From positions 34,314-92,011 of the forward strand of contig NZ_KE386960.1 in assembly GCF_000429825.1 (NCBI RefSeq): a stretch of 57,698 nucleotides of DNA. The letters are read 5' to 3'. The first letter of the stretch is position 1; each line of letters opens with the position of its first letter. Below are positions 1 through 7,999 of this stretch, in pieces. The notes beneath the pieces were generated by a model. It was given only the letters and a program-made list of their open reading frames with translations, was not told the DNA's origin and ran no database searches. The stretch comes from Cohnella thermotolerans DSM 17683. GTDB lineage: Bacteria; Bacillota; Bacilli; Paenibacillales; Paenibacillaceae. A program made the position numbers and the translations under genes.

Positions 1-102
1 TGCGGCGGAGATTGCCAAAGTGGCTCAGATTTTGAGCCTCTTTGGCGCGCATGCGGCGGAAATCGCCAAAGCGGCTCAGGTTTTGAGCCTCTTTGTCGCG
101 GT
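1..102. repeat. Two tandem copies of a 51-bp palindromic repeat
   Basis: Two imperfect copies with a period of 51 bp (1-51 and 52-102). Each holds a long hairpin, at 14-46 and 65-97: outer arms GCCAAAG/CTTTGGC (one mismatch in copy 2), inner arms GGCTCA/TGAGCC, and a 5-nt loop. It lies downstream of the aldo/keto reductase stop, and the window edge may cut a longer array. The period is a multiple of three and both strands stay open across it, but no protein domain is recognisable. It resembles an intergenic REP-like palindromic repeat; no other copy was noticed in the window. Confidence 0.75.
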
Positions 103-162
103 TGCGCCTAGCCTGGCTTACCTCCGGTCGATTGCGATATTCCGGGACCGCCGCTTCTTCTG

Positions 163-1110
163 CTACGCCAGAATGCTCTCGATCCGGTCGACGATCTCTT
201 GCGGAAGCTCGACGCCGGACGCTTTCGCGTTCTCTTCGAGCTGCGACACTTTGGTGGCGCCGACCAGCGCGCTGGCAACGCTCGGATGGCGAAGAATCCA
301 GGCCAGCGCCAGGCTGGAGAGCGACAGCCCCAGTTCCTTCGCAACGGCGTCCAACTGATCCACCTTGCGCAGATGGTTTTCGGTCAAATAGTTGTTGATC
401 CACATATTCGTCTTCGGATCGGCGGCGCGGCTGCCTTGCGGGAGCGGCTGCCCAAGCCGGTACTTGCCCGTCAGTACGCCTTGCGCAAGCGGAGAGAACA
501 CGACCTGCGAGATGCCGTTCTTCTCGCTGACGGGGAGCACGTCGGCCTCGATGCGGCGGCAGAACATGCTGTACTCCGGCTGGTTGACGACGATGCGGTC
601 GAGCAAATATTTGTCCGCGACATGGATTGCTTCCTGGATTTGCGCCGCGGTCCATTCGCTGACGCCGACATACAGCACTTTGCCCTGGCGGACGAAATCG
701 TCGATCGTGCGAAGCGTCTCCTCGACGGGCGTCTCGGGGTCGTAGCGATGACAATAGAAAATGTCGACGTAGTCCTGCTTCAAGCGTTTAAGGCTGGCGT
801 GAAGCTGCTCGTACACATGCTTGCGGGACAAGCCGCGGTCGTTCGGTCCTTCCCCCATCGGCCAGAACGCCTTCGTCGCGAGGACGTACGATTCGCGCGG
901 GTACTTCGGCAGCACTTCGCCCAGCATCGACTCGGCGGCGCCTTGGTAGTAGACATTGGCGGTATCGATAAAATTGATGCCCAGCTCGAACGCGCGGTCG
1001 ACCAGCTTGGCTCCGGTATCCTGGCCGACCGTATGGCCGTAGGTCATCCAGCTGCCCAAGCTGATCTCGCTTACTTTCAGCCCGGATCTTCCCAATCTTC
1101 TGTACTTCAC
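163..1110 (-). CDS. Aldo/keto reductase
   Basis: A 315-residue NAD(P)H-dependent oxidoreductase of the aldo/keto reductase superfamily, of the branch that resembles potassium-channel beta subunits. The catalytic tetrad is visible as Asp49 and Tyr54 (FIDTANVYY), Lys80 (LATKAFWP) and His121 (FYCHRYDP). The C-terminal part carries the usual cofactor-binding pattern (SALVGATKVSQLEEN). The start is the GTG at 1110, 6-7 nt after GGGAGG; a longer open frame to 1197 has no ribosome site and extends past the conserved N-terminus (KYRRLGRSGLKVSE). Substrate is unknown. It stands alone: the next gene on the same strand begins nearly 1 kb upstream. Confidence 0.9.
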   Translation of the reverse strand: MKYRRLGRSGLKVSEISLGSWMTYGHTVGQDTGAKLVDRAFELGINFIDTANVYYQGAAESMLGEVLPKYPRESYVLATKAFWPMGEGPNDRGLSRKHVYEQLHASLKRLKQDYVDIFYCHRYDPETPVEETLRTIDDFVRQGKVLYVGVSEWTAAQIQEAIHVADKYLLDRIVVNQPEYSMFCRRIEADVLPVSEKNGISQVVFSPLAQGVLTGKYRLGQPLPQGSRAADPKTNMWINNYLTENHLRKVDQLDAVAKELGLSLSSLALAWILRHPSVASALVGATKVSQLEENAKASGVELPQEIVDRIESILA

Positions 1111-1299
1111 CTGCGAATCCCTCCCGTTTGGAGCTATGTAACGCATTCGCCTATTCGTGAACGCGTGTTTATAATGATAGCATTCCATACGTGCCAATTC
1201 AATGCCCCGTCTTGCCCTCCAAGATCCAGCACCCCAAAACCCGCGCCGAAGCGCGGATTTTGGGGTTCGACCGGGCTCCGGCCGGCGCCGGGGCGAGCC

Positions 1300-2064
1300 T
1301 TACGGCTTTACGCCCGTATAGATCCGAATGGCGTCCCGCAGAAAGGCCGCCGTCCCCGGCTGTTTGGTATCGTAGTACGCGGTGAACCGTTCGTCGTCGA
1401 CGTACATTTGCGCAAGGCCTGCATGCGCTTCGGGGCTGTACTCGCTCCAATAATGCATCAGCCACCGCTTGTGCAGATCGGCGGCTTTCTGCGCCGGCTC
1501 GCCGCCCGGATCCCCGGTTGCGTAAGCTTCGGCCAACGTCTCGGTCACCTGTTCGGCCAGCCGCATGGCTTCCTCCAACGCTTCCGGCGTCATGCTCCGC
1601 AGCTTCTCGTTCGAACGGTCCACGACATCGTCCCCGTATTTGGCGCGAACTTCCTTGCCGTATTTGCGCTCATTTTCTTCGATCAGCTGCGCCTTGAAGC
1701 CTTCAAACTTCTCCTTGTCGCTCATGGTCATTCTCCCTTCTGTCCATGCGATCGTCTTCTCTACGTTTGCGATCAGCAAATCCAGCTGACGCCGCCGTTC
1801 CAGAAGCTGCTCCCGATGCTCGCGCAGCGCCTTCGCGCCGTCGAAGGCCGGATCGTTCACGATCGCTTTGATCCTCTCGAGACCGACGCCCAGCTCCCGG
1901 TAGAACAATATCTGCTGCAGCCGGTCCACCTCCTTCGGGCCGTAGATCCGGTAGCCCGACGAGTTGATCCGGGCCGGCTTCAATAGGCCGATCTCGTCGT
2001 AATACCGGAGCGTCCGGGTGCTGATTCCCGCGAGCCGTCCCAGCTTCTGAACCGTATATTCCAC
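1300..2064 (-). CDS. MerR-family activator with TipAS ligand domain (Mta/TipA-like)
   Basis: A 254-residue transcription regulator. Residues 1-70 form a MerR winged helix (TVQKLGRLAGISTRTLRYYDE, then GLLKPARINSSGYRIY), followed by a coiled-coil dimer helix (about 75-110) and a C-terminal TipAS domain (about 130-250) of the type that traps drugs in TipA and B. subtilis Mta. The start is the GTG at 2064, 6-7 nt after AGGAGG; an upstream ATG at 2118 would put its start inside the promoter. Proteins of this kind usually activate efflux genes and themselves. No transporter lies next to it, so autoregulation is the only target visible here. Confidence 0.88.
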   Translation of the reverse strand: MEYTVQKLGRLAGISTRTLRYYDEIGLLKPARINSSGYRIYGPKEVDRLQQILFYRELGVGLERIKAIVNDPAFDGAKALREHREQLLERRRQLDLLIANVEKTIAWTEGRMTMSDKEKFEGFKAQLIEENERKYGKEVRAKYGDDVVDRSNEKLRSMTPEALEEAMRLAEQVTETLAEAYATGDPGGEPAQKAADLHKRWLMHYWSEYSPEAHAGLAQMYVDDERFTAYYDTKQPGTAAFLRDAIRIYTGVKP

Positions 2065-2087
2065 TTCGATCGCCTCCTGACGACTTA

Positions 2088-2118
2088 ACGGTACACCTTT
2101 ACGCAGCGTCAAAGTCAA
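2088..2118 (-). promoter_or_regulatory. MerR-type promoter with 19-bp spacer and operator dyad
   Basis: On the minus strand TTGACT (2118-2113) and TACCGT (2093-2088) are separated by exactly 19 bp. That spacer length is the hallmark of MerR-activated promoters. Centred in the spacer is the dyad 2095-2115, arms ACCTTTACGC and GCGTCAAAGT around one central base, 8 of 10 positions symmetric. It sits 24 bp upstream of the regulator start at 2064, so autoactivation is likely. Confidence 0.75.
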
Positions 2119-2263
2119 GCACCCTTTTCAATTCGCTAACCGCCCTGGAGAATTGACAAACGGCCTCTTTAAACCCTATCATGATATGTTGAGCGATCGT
2201 CGTTTTCGCGAGCGGAGACTTCACATAAGCCCCACAAATCAGAATGAACGAGGAGATGTCGGC

Positions 2264-2740
2264 ATGTCAAACGAAGAAGTCATTCTTACCCCCGAGGGTA
2301 AATTGAAGCTGGAGCAGGAGCTCGAAGAGCTCAAAACCGTCAAGCGCAAGGAGATATCCGAACGGATCAAAATCGCTCTTAGCTACGGGGACTTGAAGGA
2401 AAACTTCGAATACCATTCGGCCAAAAACGATCAGGCGTTCATGGAGACGCGCATCCAGACGATCGAGAAAATGCTCAAACGCGCCCGCGTCGTCGAGAGC
2501 TCGGACGCTTCGACGGTTCAAGTCGGCTCGATCGTCGTTCTGAACGACGTGGAGCTGGGCGAGAAGCTCGAATACAAGATCGTCGGCGCCGCCGAAGCGG
2601 ACGTTCTCCAGAACAAAATCTCGTACGAGAGCCCCCTGGGAGCGGCTCTGCTGGGCAAGCACGTCGGCGACAAGATCAGCGTCAACGCACCGATGGGCGT
2701 CATCGAATACGAGCTGCTTGAGATCAAGCTCGGCGAATAG
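2264..2740 (+). CDS. greA: Transcription elongation factor GreA
   Basis: A 158-residue GreA. It has an N-terminal antiparallel coiled coil (about 1-75) with the LSYGDLKENFEYHSAK segment carrying the acidic tip residues, and a C-terminal FKBP-like domain with IVGAAEADVLQNKISYESPLG. GreA binds the secondary channel of RNA polymerase and stimulates cleavage of backtracked transcripts. The ATG at 2264 follows GAGGAGAT and matches the usual family start and length; the open frame continues upstream to 2153 without conserved sequence. A strong terminator follows directly, so it looks monocistronic. Confidence 0.96.
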   Translation: MSNEEVILTPEGKLKLEQELEELKTVKRKEISERIKIALSYGDLKENFEYHSAKNDQAFMETRIQTIEKMLKRARVVESSDASTVQVGSIVVLNDVELGEKLEYKIVGAAEADVLQNKISYESPLGAALLGKHVGDKISVNAPMGVIEYELLEIKLGE

Positions 2741-2746
2741 AGGAAC

Positions 2747-2780
2747 AAGACATGCAGCCACGTCGCCGCATGTCTTTTTT
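2747..2780 (+). terminator. Rho-independent terminator of greA
   Basis: Stem AAGACATGC (2747-2755) pairs with GCATGTCTT (2768-2776), and a run of T follows to 2780. It begins 6 nt after the greA stop. Confidence 0.9.
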
Positions 2781-2892
2781 GTTGCCGTTACCGGCGTTCG
2801 GCGCATAATCAAGTTGCTTGCTTCTCCGCGAATCGAGACGGCTTGGCCTAATCGTGTCGATTTTATCGAGCATCGCGGCCAACCTCCTCGCG

Positions 2893-3636
2893 TCACATCG
2901 TCTGCCCGCTATCCACCGTGATGATTTGGCCGGTCAGCGCCTCCTGCTCCAGTGCCGCGCAGATGAAGTGGGCGATATCTTCCGGCGTCGAGACGCGCTG
3001 CAGCGGCAGCTCGGGGCTTAGCGCCCTCATTTGTTGCTCCCGCCCTTCCCACCACCTCGTCGCGACGGCGCCGGGAACGATGCAGTTGACCCGAACTTCC
3101 GGGGCCAACGCGCGGGCGAGCGACTTGGTCAGCCCGTGAACCGCCGCTTTTGACACGGCATACGGAAGCGACGAGCCAAGCCCGGTCGTCCCGGCGATGC
3201 TGCCGAGGTTGACAATGGCGCCGCTTGGCGCGCTCTTCTTCAGCCAGGGCGCCGCGGCGCGCGCGCAGTAAAACATTCCTTTGACGTTCACGCCGAACAG
3301 CTCGTCCCATACGTCATCGGTCGCGGCTTCCAGATCGCACAGCGGAATATGGCGGGTAATGCTGGCGTTGTTCACCAGAACGTCGATCCCGCCGAATTGC
3401 TCCGCTACCCGACCGATCATCTCCCTCGCTTGCCGATCGCTGGAGACGTCGCCTTGAATGGCCATCGCCTTGCCTCCCGCTTGTCCGATCAGCCCCACCG
3501 TCTCTTCGGCCTCCGCTCTCGAACGCGAATAATTGACGGCGACGATAGCGCCGCGGCGAGCCAATTCCAGGCTGGTCGCCCGGCCGATGCCGGTTCCGCC
3601 TCCGGTGACGATCGCTACTTTGTCGGTCAGCTTCAT
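2893..3636 (-). CDS. SDR-family oxidoreductase (FabG-like)
   Basis: A 247-residue classical short-chain dehydrogenase/reductase. It shows the Rossmann motif TGGGTGIGRA near residue 12, the NNAS motif, the catalytic Ser (NLGSIAG) and the YAVSK Tyr/Lys pair. It should reduce a carbonyl or oxidise an alcohol with NAD(P); the substrate cannot be read from sequence. The start at 3636 follows AGGAGGAGG at good spacing and is preferred over the ATG at 3660. It is transcribed away from a LysR gene, with a shared dyad between them, so the LysR protein is the probable regulator. Confidence 0.9.
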   Translation of the reverse strand: MKLTDKVAIVTGGGTGIGRATSLELARRGAIVAVNYSRSRAEAEETVGLIGQAGGKAMAIQGDVSSDRQAREMIGRVAEQFGGIDVLVNNASITRHIPLCDLEAATDDVWDELFGVNVKGMFYCARAAAPWLKKSAPSGAIVNLGSIAGTTGLGSSLPYAVSKAAVHGLTKSLARALAPEVRVNCIVPGAVATRWWEGREQQMRALSPELPLQRVSTPEDIAHFICAALEQEALTGQIITVDSGQTM

Positions 3637-3687
3637 GTTTACTCCTCCTCCTGAAGCCATTGTATACGCCTCGGACTATTCTGTATA

Positions 3688-3715
3688 ATTGAATTATTTA
3701 AATCAATAATTCAAT
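3688..3715. promoter_or_regulatory. LysR-type operator between SDR and lysR genes
   Basis: A perfect dyad with 11-bp arms, ATTGAATTATT (3688-3698) and AATAATTCAAT (3705-3715), around the 6-bp centre TAAATC. It lies in the 107-bp gap between the divergent SDR (start 3636) and LysR (start 3744) genes. It contains the T-N11-A pattern typical of LysR sites and is much more AT-rich than its surroundings. Confidence 0.75.
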
Positions 3716-3743
3716 ATTATTGAACAATCTCCGAGAGGTGCCC

Positions 3744-4634
3744 ATGGACCTGAAAGCCCTCAAAACGTTTCAGACGATCGTCGCCTGCGGAAGCTTCAAC
3801 CGCGCGGCCGAGGAGCTGAACTACGCCCAATCGACCGTCACCATGCAAATTCAGCGGCTGGAATCCGACCTCGGCGTCATGCTGATCGAGAGAGGCAAGA
3901 AGATTCGGCTGACCGAAGCGGGACGGCTGCTGTACGAACAGAGCGTTCAACTCGTGAAGGATATGGAACGTCTGCAAACGCAGATGACCGACCTCCATTC
4001 GGGCGAGGCGGGCCACGTTCGTCTGGGCGTCGTCGAACCGAGCGCCAGCTACCGGCTGCCGCGGCTGCTCGCGCGGTTTCTCGCCGATTATCCGAAAATC
4101 CGGATCTCCGTCGAGATCGCCAGTTCTCCCGCGCTCGGCGAGAAGCTGATGCGGGGCGAGCTGGATCTTGCGCTGGGCTCGGCGCCGGAGCTGGGAAGCG
4201 AGCTCTATTTCGAACCCTTATTTACAGAGCGATTCGTCCTGCTCGTACCGCAAGATCATCCGCTTGCCGGCCGGACGGACATCGTCACGGAGCTTCTCCG
4301 CGATTACCGGCTGCTCATCACGGCGGCCAACTGCCCTTATCGCCGAAAGCTCGAGCTTCTGCTGCAGCAGACGGGCCGAACGCCGCTCGACACGATGGAG
4401 ATCGGGAACATGTCGGCGCTCAAGCATTATGTACAGTGCGGTCTGGGCATCGCTCTGGTGCCGGAAAGCTTGCTGAACCCGGCCCCCCCGGGCACCGTCG
4501 CTCTTCCGCTTAAGGACCGGACGATCGACATGCCCTGCGGGCTGCTGTGCAAAGCTTCCGAGTTCCCGTTGAAGCTGGCCGGCGCGAAGCTGTACCGTTT
4601 TCTGCAAGAGCATTTGAACGAACGGACCCCATGA
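3744..4634 (+). CDS. LysR-family transcriptional regulator
   Basis: A 296-residue LysR regulator. The N-terminal winged helix is clear (MDLKALKTFQTIVACGSFNR, then AAEELNYAQSTVTMQIQRLE), followed by a linker helix and a two-lobe periplasmic-binding-like effector domain from about residue 90. The ATG at 3744 follows GAGAGGTG by 3-4 nt; the upstream ATG at 3720 has no ribosome site and lies next to the operator dyad. Divergent placement beside the SDR gene suggests it activates that gene in response to a small-molecule effector. It ends 2 bp from the end of a convergent pseudogene. Confidence 0.93.
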   Translation: MDLKALKTFQTIVACGSFNRAAEELNYAQSTVTMQIQRLESDLGVMLIERGKKIRLTEAGRLLYEQSVQLVKDMERLQTQMTDLHSGEAGHVRLGVVEPSASYRLPRLLARFLADYPKIRISVEIASSPALGEKLMRGELDLALGSAPELGSELYFEPLFTERFVLLVPQDHPLAGRTDIVTELLRDYRLLITAANCPYRRKLELLLQQTGRTPLDTMEIGNMSALKHYVQCGLGIALVPESLLNPAPPGTVALPLKDRTIDMPCGLLCKASEFPLKLAGAKLYRFLQEHLNERTP

Positions 4635-4636
4635 CC

Positions 4637-5800
4637 TTATTGCAGCTTGACTCCGAAAATTTTCCCTCCGCGCGACGCGACGACGAGGTAGTTGCCACCA
4701 TCAGCCCTCCGTTGAAGGAGCCGTAACGCGCCAGCGTGAAAATGACTCTGTCGCCGATGCCCCGCTTGCCCAGCACGGGCGTCGCCAGCATGCCGCCGTT
4801 GACGGGATGGTCGCCCCGCTGCGAATAGCAAGGGTACTTTTGCTGCCAGACGACCTCCCCGGTTAACCCGTTCACTTTGCGAACGACCGACATCCCTTTG
4901 TCCCCTTGCTTATCCACCTCGGTTCCCGTGTACAGGTACGGTACGCCGTTCTCCGTCTCGTAAACGATGGTCGCGTCGGTGTCGTCCGACGACGGCAGCG
5001 ACCAGAGCGGCTTGTGCGCCTCCATGTCGACCGCCTGCATGCTGCCCCCGTTGTCGGCGAAAAAAGCGAGACGGCCGTAGACCGCGACGGAGTTCTCGAT
5101 CCCCTGGTAAACGTTGCCCGCGATCGAATACCGGTATTTGCTGATTACGGGACGAATCGCGATCGTCTTCGCCGCAGGGTCGAAGTCCGTGTTCAGCTTC
5201 ACGCTGTAGAACATGCCGTTCTCGCCGCCCACGACGAGCGTATCCTCGCTCCGGTTGAACAACGCCGATCCGTCGAACGCTCCCCATCCCCGTTTGGCGA
5301 ATGAATCTTTTCCTGTCACATAGAGCAATTCCTTCTGGTTCGTCAGGCTGTAGAGATGGAAGCCGATTGTTCCCTTCTCCGGAATGCCTTCTCCCACATA
5401 AAGCAACGGATAACCGCGCGCGTCCACGGAGACGCTGCCTTTGATCGGATTGCCGACCCGTATCGGACTTCGCGTCTCCTCGCCCGTCTCCAGGTCGAGG
5501 AAATAGACGTTGCCGTCGAGCGAGGCGTAGATCACTTCCGTGAAATTCGGCTTCGTTCGAAATTTCGCTTTGACGTTCATCGCCGCGAGAACGTCCGGCG
5601 CCCAGCGGACGATGGCCGGCTGTCCCGTCCAGCCCGCTCCTCCGCCCCAGCTGCTGGTGCGCGTCGTTTTCTCCCACAGCTTGACCGGACGGTAGGTCGA
5701 GAACTCGGCCGTACCGTAACCGGGAGCGCTGCGGGAGTGGGAGCCCCGGAATGTCAGCACTCCCCGGAAGGGAACCCGGAGTTTTTGGCGTTTGATCGGT
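4637..5800 (-). pseudogene. PQQ-type beta-propeller protein, N-truncated with internal out-of-frame deletion
   Basis: The frame from about 5775 down to about 4710 gives a propeller protein (VLTFRGSHSRSAPGYG, SSWGGGAGWTGQP, IYASLDGNVYFLDLETG, LAFFADNGGSMQAVD, GEVVWQQKYPCY, VNGGMLATPVLG). At RYGSFNGG the frame breaks: the family's last residues (NYLVVASRGGKIFGVKLQ) lie in another frame and end at the TAA at 4637. From memory of the family, one more propeller repeat should sit between these parts, so I infer a deletion near 4695-4712. The 5' side is also missing: homology begins right after the gpx stop with no signal peptide or ribosome site. Reading through in the first frame gives a nonsense tail to 4510 that overlaps lysR. 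Confidence 0.8.
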
Positions 5801-6274
5801 TTAAGCCAATTGGGCGGCAATTTCGCTCTCGATTTCCTCCGGCGGCAATTTCGGGTCGAACCGCTTGACGACGTTCCCGTCCCGGTCGATCAGGAATTTC
5901 GCAAAGTTCCATTTAATGTCGAACTGATCGGCCGGCCCCCGGCTCGTCAAATAAGCGAACAGCGGATGCGCGTTGTCCCCGATCACTTCCGTCTTCGCGA
6001 ACAGCGGGAACGTAACGCCGTAATTGAGCCTGCAAAACTGCTCGATCTTCTCTTCGCTGTCCGGCTCCTGCTCCTTGAACTGATTGCTGGGGAAGCCGAG
6101 AATGACCAGCCCGCGGTCGCTATATTTCTCGTAAAGCTTCTGCAGCCCCTCGTATTGCGGCGTCAACCCGCATTTGCTCGCCGTATTGACGATGAGCAGC
6201 ACCTTGCCCTTGTATTCGCCAAGCGTCGTCTCTTGCCCGCGAATCGTTCTGACTTTGAAATCGTAAACCGACAT
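5801..6274 (-). CDS. gpx: Glutathione peroxidase-family thiol peroxidase
   Basis: A 157-residue cysteine-type peroxidase (BsaA/Gpx family). Active-site residues are visible: Cys35 ([11 protein letters not shown]), Gln65 (GFPSNQF) and Trp122-Asn123 ([10 protein letters not shown]). In bacteria without glutathione such enzymes usually reduce organic peroxides with thioredoxin. The start at 6274 follows GGAGGAG; ORF length matches the family. Upstream lies a sigma-A promoter overlapped by a 28-bp palindrome of OhrR type, which fits induction by organic hydroperoxides. It ends where the remains of a truncated gene begin. Confidence 0.93.
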   Translation of the reverse strand: MSVYDFKVRTIRGQETTLGEYKGKVLLIVNTASKCGLTPQYEGLQKLYEKYSDRGLVILGFPSNQFKEQEPDSEEKIEQFCRLNYGVTFPLFAKTEVIGDNAHPLFAYLTSRGPADQFDIKWNFAKFLIDRDGNVVKRFDPKLPPEEIESEIAAQLA

Positions 6275-6309
6275 TCGGATCTCCTCCTTCAACTGGCTGA
6301 TCTCGCCTA

Positions 6310-6346
6310 CAAATTAAATTGTATACAATTTAATTTGCGATGTCAA
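6310..6346 (-). promoter_or_regulatory. gpx promoter overlapped by OhrR-type palindrome
   Basis: Minus-strand TTGACA (6346-6341), 17-bp spacer, TACAAT (6323-6318). A perfect 28-bp palindrome (6310-6337, half-site CAAATTAAATTGTA) covers the spacer and the -10. Its core AAATTGTATACAATT is the same as in the known B. subtilis OhrR operator of ohrA. Repression by an OhrR/MarR protein is therefore likely; no ohrR or ohr gene is in the window. Confidence 0.75.
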
Positions 6347-6423
6347 TTAATAGAATCCCCCGATCAATTCCGTTCGATTTTCATTATAATGAAGTCACTA
6401 ACATAATGTAAGAACGCAAAACG

Positions 6424-6440
6424 TTTGGACATTATCCAAA
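6424..6440. promoter_or_regulatory. Inverted repeat upstream of the HxlR gene
   Basis: TTTGGA (6424-6429), CATTA, TCCAAA (6435-6440), a perfect 6-bp inverted repeat about 45 bp upstream of the HxlR start. HxlR proteins are dimeric winged helices that bind such dyads, so this is a candidate autoregulatory site. Confidence 0.4.
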
Positions 6441-6484
6441 TAATTTGACCAACTAACCGAATGGTAAGTAAGGAGGGAGGAACC

Positions 6485-6817
6485 TTGGAAACGCCGCTTC
6501 GGAACGAGGATAAGGAAGAGCAGCCGCCGATTTGCGAATTGCTGGACATTCTTGGCGCGAAATGGTCGATTCTCGTCATCTCGGGATTGTCGAACGGCCC
6601 CAGGCGGTTCAAGCAATTGCTGCGGGAGCTGAAAATCGTCAAGACGCAATCGCTAACGGATGCGCTGCGTCATCTGGAGAAGAACGGGATCGTGCGGAGG
6701 GAAGTATTTCCGACCGTTCCCGTAACGGTAGAATATTCGTTGACCGACAAGGGGCGGGACTTCCGCACGGTGCTGGACGAGATGGACAGATGGGTTCTCA
6801 AGTGGAGGGGAAAATAA
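6485..6817 (+). CDS. HxlR-family winged-helix regulator
   Basis: A 110-residue regulator of the HxlR/YodB family. The core reads PPICELLDILGAKWSILVIS (N-terminal helix and start of the fold), GPRRFKQLLRELKIVKTQSL (recognition region), LRHLEKNGIVRREVFPTVPV and a wing ending in VEYSLTDKG. The Cys in PPICELL occupies the place of the conserved redox- or quinone-sensing cysteine of this family. The start chosen is TTG 6485, which follows AAGGAGGGAGG; the ATG at 6461 lies upstream of that ribosome site and lacks its own. Its stop abuts the end of the convergent LLM gene. Confidence 0.85.
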   Translation: METPLRNEDKEEQPPICELLDILGAKWSILVISGLSNGPRRFKQLLRELKIVKTQSLTDALRHLEKNGIVRREVFPTVPVTVEYSLTDKGRDFRTVLDEMDRWVLKWRGK

Positions 6818-7873
6818 TCAAGTCGGCCGTTGGCTTGGCGGTTCCCAGACCGAGCTTGGAATTTCGCGTCTGAGCACCGGGGCCACCTCCCGGGCGAACC
6901 GTTCGGCCTGCTCCCGCTGCTCCGCCTCGGTCAACCCGTCCACGCTGATGGCGAGCGCTTGATGGCGGAAAGCCCGGTGATAGACGAGAATTTTCTCGAT
7001 GACGCTCTCCGGGCTCCCGACCAGCAGCGATCCGCGCTCGATATGATCTTCCAGTCCTTGAAAAGGCGACCGGTTGTGCTTGGCGGCGTCCGTCGCGGAC
7101 ATCGCGTCGTAGTAGGGACGATAGCGGCGAATCGCTTCTTCCTTCGTGTTCGCCAGGTACAAGCCGCCCGTTCCGGCTCCGACGACCGCGCGCTCCGGAT
7201 CGTGGCCGTAGAACGCGAGCCGTTCCCGGTAATGATCGATGAGCGCTTTGTACTTGTCCATCGGATGGAACGCGTTCGAGGAGAAGATCGGTTCGCCGTA
7301 CTTGGCGGCGAGCTCCGTGGACAGCGTGCTGGAGGCGCTGCCGTGCCAGACCGGAATCGCGGCCTGATAAGGTCTCGGCTGCGTGGTCAACCTGTCGAGC
7401 GGCGGCCGATAACGCCCCTGCCAGGTGACGTTCTCCTCGCGCCACAATCGCCGAAGCAGCTCGTACCGCTCCGCCAGCGACGCCTACTGCTCCTCCTCGG
7501 GGAGGCCGAACAGCGGATAGTGGCGCGGATCGTTGCCTTTGCCGATGATGATGTCCAGCCGTCCGCCGCACAAATGGTCCAGCGTGGCGTAATCCTCGGC
7601 GACCCGCACCGGATCGAGCACGCTAAGCACCGTCACCGTCGTAAGAAGGCGTATGGTCGATGTGCGGGCGGCGATGGCGGTCAGCAGAACCGGCGGAGAC
7701 GAAGACAGAAACGGCGCTCCGTGCCGTTCTCCGACCCCGAAGCCGTCATAACCGAGCTTTTCGGCCAGCGCCGCCTGGTCCAGCAGGTTCCGGAACTTCT
7801 CCTGGGCCGGGAACGTCTCTCCGGTTACGGCGTTCGGAACGTTCATCGCCAGACTAAACAATACGAACTTCAT
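6818..7873 (-). pseudogene. LLM-class flavin oxidoreductase interrupted by in-frame TAG
   Basis: A bacterial-luciferase-like monooxygenase of 351 codons, broken by one amber codon at 7484-7486. The N-terminal 129 residues (MKFVLFSLAMNVPNA, GYDGFGVGERHGAPF, HLCGGRLDIIIGKGNDP) and the C-terminal part (ASLAERYELLRRLWREENVT, VWHGSASSTLS, AGTGGLYLANTKEEA) are in the same reading frame with nothing missing. In relatives a Trp commonly follows EEEQ, so TGG to TAG is the likely change. A weak GTG/TTG restart could translate the second part, but it would lack the flavin-site half. Recent inactivation, a sequencing error or readthrough are all possible. Confidence 0.8.
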
Positions 7874-7999
7874 CGTTTACCGTCCCCCCGGAATGAACTT
7901 TACCTCCCACTTTATCATCCGGAACGGGAGCGGGCTAATCGGCTTTTTCGATTAGCCGATCGGATTATTCGATTGATCCGGCTCGTGTACGGACGAGGA

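Noticed and set aside
199..1986. A 595-codon plus-strand frame across the AKR and MerR genes
   Set aside because: Antisense to two clear genes and without recognisable domains or a ribosome site.
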